The notes below the pieces were generated by a model that did not search any database, was not told the origin of the DNA, and saw only the letters and a list, made by a program, of their open reading frames with translations. Positions 30,319 to 33,172 of a stretch of DNA of 33,172 nucleotides are shown one piece after another; the first letter of the stretch is position 1, and each line of letters starts with the position of its first letter. The stretch spans positions 129,274 through 162,445 of the forward strand of contig KZ111176.1 of assembly GCA_002077045.2 (NCBI GenBank), written 5' to 3'. A program made the translations under genes and the position numbers. This DNA is from Rachicladosporium sp. CCFEE 5018. Taxonomy: Eukaryota > Ascomycota > Dothideomycetes > Cladosporiales > Cladosporiaceae.

Positions 30319-31221
30319 TCACTTAGCCCCATCTTTCATGAATTTTGTGATCCCCTCCTTGCAAGCCCGCTCGCTGTAAGTCTCCCAACAATCGTAGAGA
30401 CTAATGAGCTCTTGCGTAGCATCCACCACACTATCCATTTCGACCTTACTCTCAGCCAGCCAATCAATCAGCTTCCCCATCTTATTCGGATCCTGCCTGA
30501 AGCCGAACGAAGAGAACCCTTTCTGCGCCGCAGATCCGCTCATAGCTGGTGACGAAGCCGCAGAAGACGAGTGCGCAGCCAGTCCAGCTGCCTGCGCCGG
30601 CCGCAGCACCACAGCCAGATAGATAGCCGTGATGGCAATGACATGCGGCGGGTACAACAGCGGCAGATCAGTAGCATAGGAATCATTCAGCATACTATGC
30701 GCCAACGTGATCTCCTCCTGCGTCAGCCCTAGCGTTCCCTGCAAATCTGAGAGCGCGCGGTAAGGATGATGCAAGATCAGCCTACTGCTCAGCGTCGAGA
30801 TCAACGCAAACTCACACTCCCCGATCTTGCTGCTCTCCGTGATTCCCAACTCCGGCCACTGTCTCGCTGCCTCGCCTAGCATGAGCCGGATGTGCTGCGG
30901 GCACTCCTCCATTTTGCAGGCGAGGTAGACTGCAGTTGCCATGATGAGGTAGGGATTCGTTTTGCGGATCTCGACGCGCAGGAAGAACCGTTTCATGTAG
31001 ACTTGAGCTGTAGCCAGGGCTTGTTGACGCAGGGACATGCGCTTAGCGAGTTTAGACAGCTGGTTCTGGAGGTAGATTGCTAGGTGACGAGTGTCTGGGA
31101 GAGGGTGCTTGGCGTGGAGGGCTTGGTTCGTTTTGGCTAGATCGTTACGAGAAGTGGCCAGCTCGGCGCGAGTGAAGGTCCAGTACTTGGCTTGAGAGGA
31201 GTCCCAGTAGTTTGAGGCCAT
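30319..31221 (-). CDS. SSN8: Cyclin C of the Mediator CDK8 module (Srb11/Ssn8)
   Basis: Partner of Cdk8 (Ssn3) in the Mediator kinase module, which represses or tunes RNA polymerase II transcription. Single exon, 300 aa, normal length for filamentous fungi. The start MASNYWDSSQAKYWTFTRAE is the conserved N-terminal helix. The first cyclin box includes RLSLRQ-like RMSLRQQALATAQVYMKRFF and ATAVYLACKMEECPQHIRLM, with the Lys and Glu expected to contact the kinase at 103 and 105/106. The second repeat follows (HHPYRALSDLQ, YPPHVIAITAIYLAVVL). A Ser/Ala-rich insert sits between the last helices, common in fungal orthologues. Its start is divergent from the carrier gene. Confidence 0.96.
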   Translation of the reverse strand: MASNYWDSSQAKYWTFTRAELATSRNDLAKTNQALHAKHPLPDTRHLAIYLQNQLSKLAKRMSLRQQALATAQVYMKRFFLRVEIRKTNPYLIMATAVYLACKMEECPQHIRLMLGEAARQWPELGITESSKIGECEFALISTLSSRLILHHPYRALSDLQGTLGLTQEEITLAHSMLNDSYATDLPLLYPPHVIAITAIYLAVVLRPAQAAGLAAHSSSAASSPAMSGSAAQKGFSSFGFRQDPNKMGKLIDWLAESKVEMDSVVDATQELISLYDCWETYSERACKEGITKFMKDGAK

Positions 31222-31868
31222 GGTGGCGCTCGAAAAGAGTCGATCGCGAATGCCTGACGCACAGGAATCTGTCTCCTTCTGGCACCAGGTGCGAGAAGAT
31301 CGCAGTAGCTGTCAGCACTCGCGAAAACCACTCAGGGTGCTCTCCGCGGACTCGTGACACCACGCCTGTGCGAGAGGCTATGTATCTCAATTGGGCTGGA
31401 TGTTGATACGTCCATGATGTCGGTAAGCCGAATTGCTTCTACTTCGGCCGATCGTCGCAAACGCTATGAGACATCTCCTTCCACACGAAGCACATTCAAG
31501 TTCCGTAGTCTGCTTGCGCCGAATACTACTGATGAACGTGAGGATACTTGGACTTGTGCAGACTGAAGTCCCGTCCCTCCCTCTCGAAACCGCACTGCGG
31601 AGGAACCTCGGTGATCGACGTCACGGCTCAAGCTTTCTACCGTACCATGGCTTCGGTTTGGAGCTCAGCAGAGTAACATTTATTGTAGTACAAGCTACTT
31701 GGGGTCGACCATTGGACTTCAATCGAAGCGCCTGATCTGAAAAGTTCTCATGGGAGCAAATCGCGCAAGCGACATTGAACGAGCTACTGATACCGCGCCG
31801 CCCAAGCCCGAGCTACCAGTACCAGACCGAACGACAATGAAACCCAGATAGCAGCATTGGACACGGCT
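31222..31868. promoter_or_regulatory. Shared upstream region of cyclin C (-) and the EF-hand carrier (+)
   Basis: About 530-650 bases between divergent genes, presumably both promoters. Its right part (31750-31836) contains an ATG-started frame of plausible coding character that may belong to the carrier (see that gene). No known motif stands out. Confidence 0.5.
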
Positions 31869-33172
31869 ATGGATGGCGAGTCCAAGGAACATCGCGCAGC
31901 TAGGATTAAGGCGCTATGGGACCAGCTGGACACGAAGAAGAAGGGTAACGTGGACTTACCCGCGCTCAAGAATGGCTTGGCCAGGATGAACCATCGTCAG
32001 TCGCATATGCACGGGAAAGAGGACAAGACTGACTCTCGCGAAGCACTCAAGGATGCCGATGGTCTTGTTCGCGAGATGCTCAGCGCTGCTGACATCAACC
32101 ATGACGGCAGTATCTCCTATGAAGGCGCGTCGCGTACACACGGTTGAGCAGTACTAAAAGGGAAACTAACAACTACCAGAGTTCTGTAAATTCTGCGCGC
32201 AGACTGAGCAGGAGCTGTGGACTCTGTTCCAATCAATCGACAGAGACCACAACGGTCAGCTTGACAAGTCCGAGTTGTCTACTGCTTTCCAACGCGCCGG
32301 TGTTGCGGTCTCAAACGCTCGGCTGGACCGATTCTTCTCCTACATCGATAAAGATCACAATGGCTCGATAGATTATAATGAATGGCGAGGTAGGTTGCGG
32401 CACATACGTGGATCTAGTTCGCTGGACCACTCAAGCCAACTGCATTGATGCTGACCAAGTCGAGTCAGACTTCTTGCTCTTCATCCCCACACACGCACCC
32501 GGCCTCCACGCCGTTCTGTCATACTACACCACGGCTGCAAAGCTTTCCATAGAAGGAGACGTGCACATCAGCGATGAAGCACTCCAAGGTCTCGGTATGG
32601 CGCTCCAATTTCTTAAGACTTCACTGTTCGGCGCAATTATACAACTCGTGCAACCGCCAGCTACGCCCCACCCTGTCGCTATCACCGAATCGCCACAGGA
32701 GATAGACGCGACTCTCATCGACATCGACACCGACGACGACGACAGGCGTGTTCGAGATGACCCTCACATACCGCTCAAGCCTGCGCGACGGAAGCTGACG
32801 CTGACGGATCTCGTGCCCGATGTAGGTTACTTCGTTGCCGGAGGAGTGTCGGGCATTACTTCCCGAACTGCTACAGCACCTCTAGACCGATTGAAGGTGT
32901 ATTTGATTGCACAGACGGGCAATACACAGGCTGCGGCAGATGCTGTGAAGAGCGGTGCTCCAGTCGCCGCGACGCAGCACGGAGCAAGGACGTTAATTAA
33001 TGCATGTAAAGAGCTGTGGGCAGCGGGTGGGATTAGGAGCCTTTTCGCGGGTATGTTGTACCGTACGTGGGCGCGAGAAGGTGTTGCTGACAGCCTTCAA
33101 GGTAATGGCATCAACGTCGTGAAAGTCATGCCTGAATCGGCAGTCAAATTCGGCTCATATGAGGTGAGATAT
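31869..33172 (+). CDS. SAL1: EF-hand mitochondrial carrier (SCaMC/Sal1-type), 5' part
   Basis: N-terminal calcium-sensing half of the carrier whose 3' half is at 1-1183. The first in-frame ATG is 31869. Four EF-hand loops: DTKKKGNVDL (degenerate), DINHDGSISYEE, DRDHNGQLDKSE and DKDHNGSIDYNE; the last three have canonical ligands. An intron ends at 32179. Keeping the conserved YEEF requires a GC donor at 32125; a GT donor at 32134 also keeps the frame but inserts three residues. The next intron is 32390-32468. The linker and carrier repeat 1 follow, then the repeat copy (introns 33051-33101 and from 33164). An ATG at 31750 starts another plausible frame (MGANRASDIERATDTAPPKP) that is one base out of phase, so an N-terminal frameshift or a shorter true start are both possible. 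Divergent from cyclin C. Confidence 0.88.
32746..33172. repeat. Right copy of exact 427-bp terminal direct repeat
   Basis: Identical to bases 1-427 in direct orientation and ending exactly at the window end. Reading from the EF-hand exons through this copy and then on from base 428 keeps the carrier gene open and correctly spliced, so the two ends are the same locus seen twice. The unique circle length would be 32,745 bp. Confidence 0.97.

Noticed and set aside
1..33172. Plasmid, mini-chromosome virus or Starship-type element
   Set aside because: No tyrosine recombinase/captain, transposase, polymerase, helicase or inverted terminal repeats; gene content is ordinary nuclear chromosome content.
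1..33172. tRNA genes or simple-sequence arrays
   Set aside because: No convincing A-box/B-box pair with a foldable cloverleaf and no long microsatellite was seen by eye; a tRNAscan run would settle it.

Overview
The window looks like a complete scaffold from a filamentous ascomycete, most likely a dothideomycete. The evidence is short GT-AG introns of about 47-100 bp (two EGT1 introns are longer), CTGAC/CTAAC-like branch sites, roughly balanced GC, and fungal families such as an AA9 LPMO, a Zn2Cys6 factor, fused Egt1, Pet100 and NMD3. The lineage is inferred from gene style, not from a marker gene. I see no transposase, no Starship captain, no CRISPR array and no convincing tRNA or rRNA.

The most unusual feature is structural. 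Bases 1-427 are repeated exactly as 32746-33172, the last base of the window. An EF-hand mitochondrial carrier gene starts near the right end and finishes at the left end. Overlapping the two copies gives a 32,745-bp circle on which that gene is whole. This could be an extrachromosomal circle, a tandem duplication collapsed by the assembler, or an assembly loop. The sequence alone cannot decide.

Layout. 1-1183 (+): 3' part of the SCaMC/Sal1-type carrier. 1448-2408 (-): mitochondrial S-adenosylmethionine carrier. 2698-4500 (-): RING plus TRAF-zinc-finger protein. 5016-7182 (-): GH35 beta-galactosidase without its catalytic N-terminal region, abutting an orphan plus-strand C-terminal coding remnant (about 7240-7416). 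7417-9804: gene-poor. 9805-10786 (+): AA9 LPMO. 11188-12054 and 12353-13510 (+): two tandem, related BTB genes, both interrupted by in-frame stops. 13755-14946 (+): PuuE-like polysaccharide deacetylase. 15003-15430 (-): PET100. 15812-16691 (+): peroxisomal enoyl-CoA isomerase with two CCTCGG elements in its promoter. 17140-18699 (+): Zn2Cys6 factor with one zinc ligand lost and an in-frame TAG. 19829-21061 (+): DUF2306 membrane protein. 21264-22424 (-): MACPF protein running into a 100-N gap. 22525-25836 (+): ergothioneine synthase Egt1. 26650-28054 (+): Cys-rich protein of unknown function. 28664-30217 (+): NMD3. 30319-31221 (-): cyclin C. About 31869-33172 (+): 5' part of the carrier.

The genes do not form a single pathway. 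Core functions (ribosome export, Mediator, mitochondrial transport and assembly, beta-oxidation, ergothioneine) look intact. The accessory or regulatory genes between about 7 and 17 kb are damaged: truncated GH35, two BTB genes, and the zinc-cluster factor. That pattern would fit one decaying copy in a duplicated or diploid-like genome, or local sequence error.
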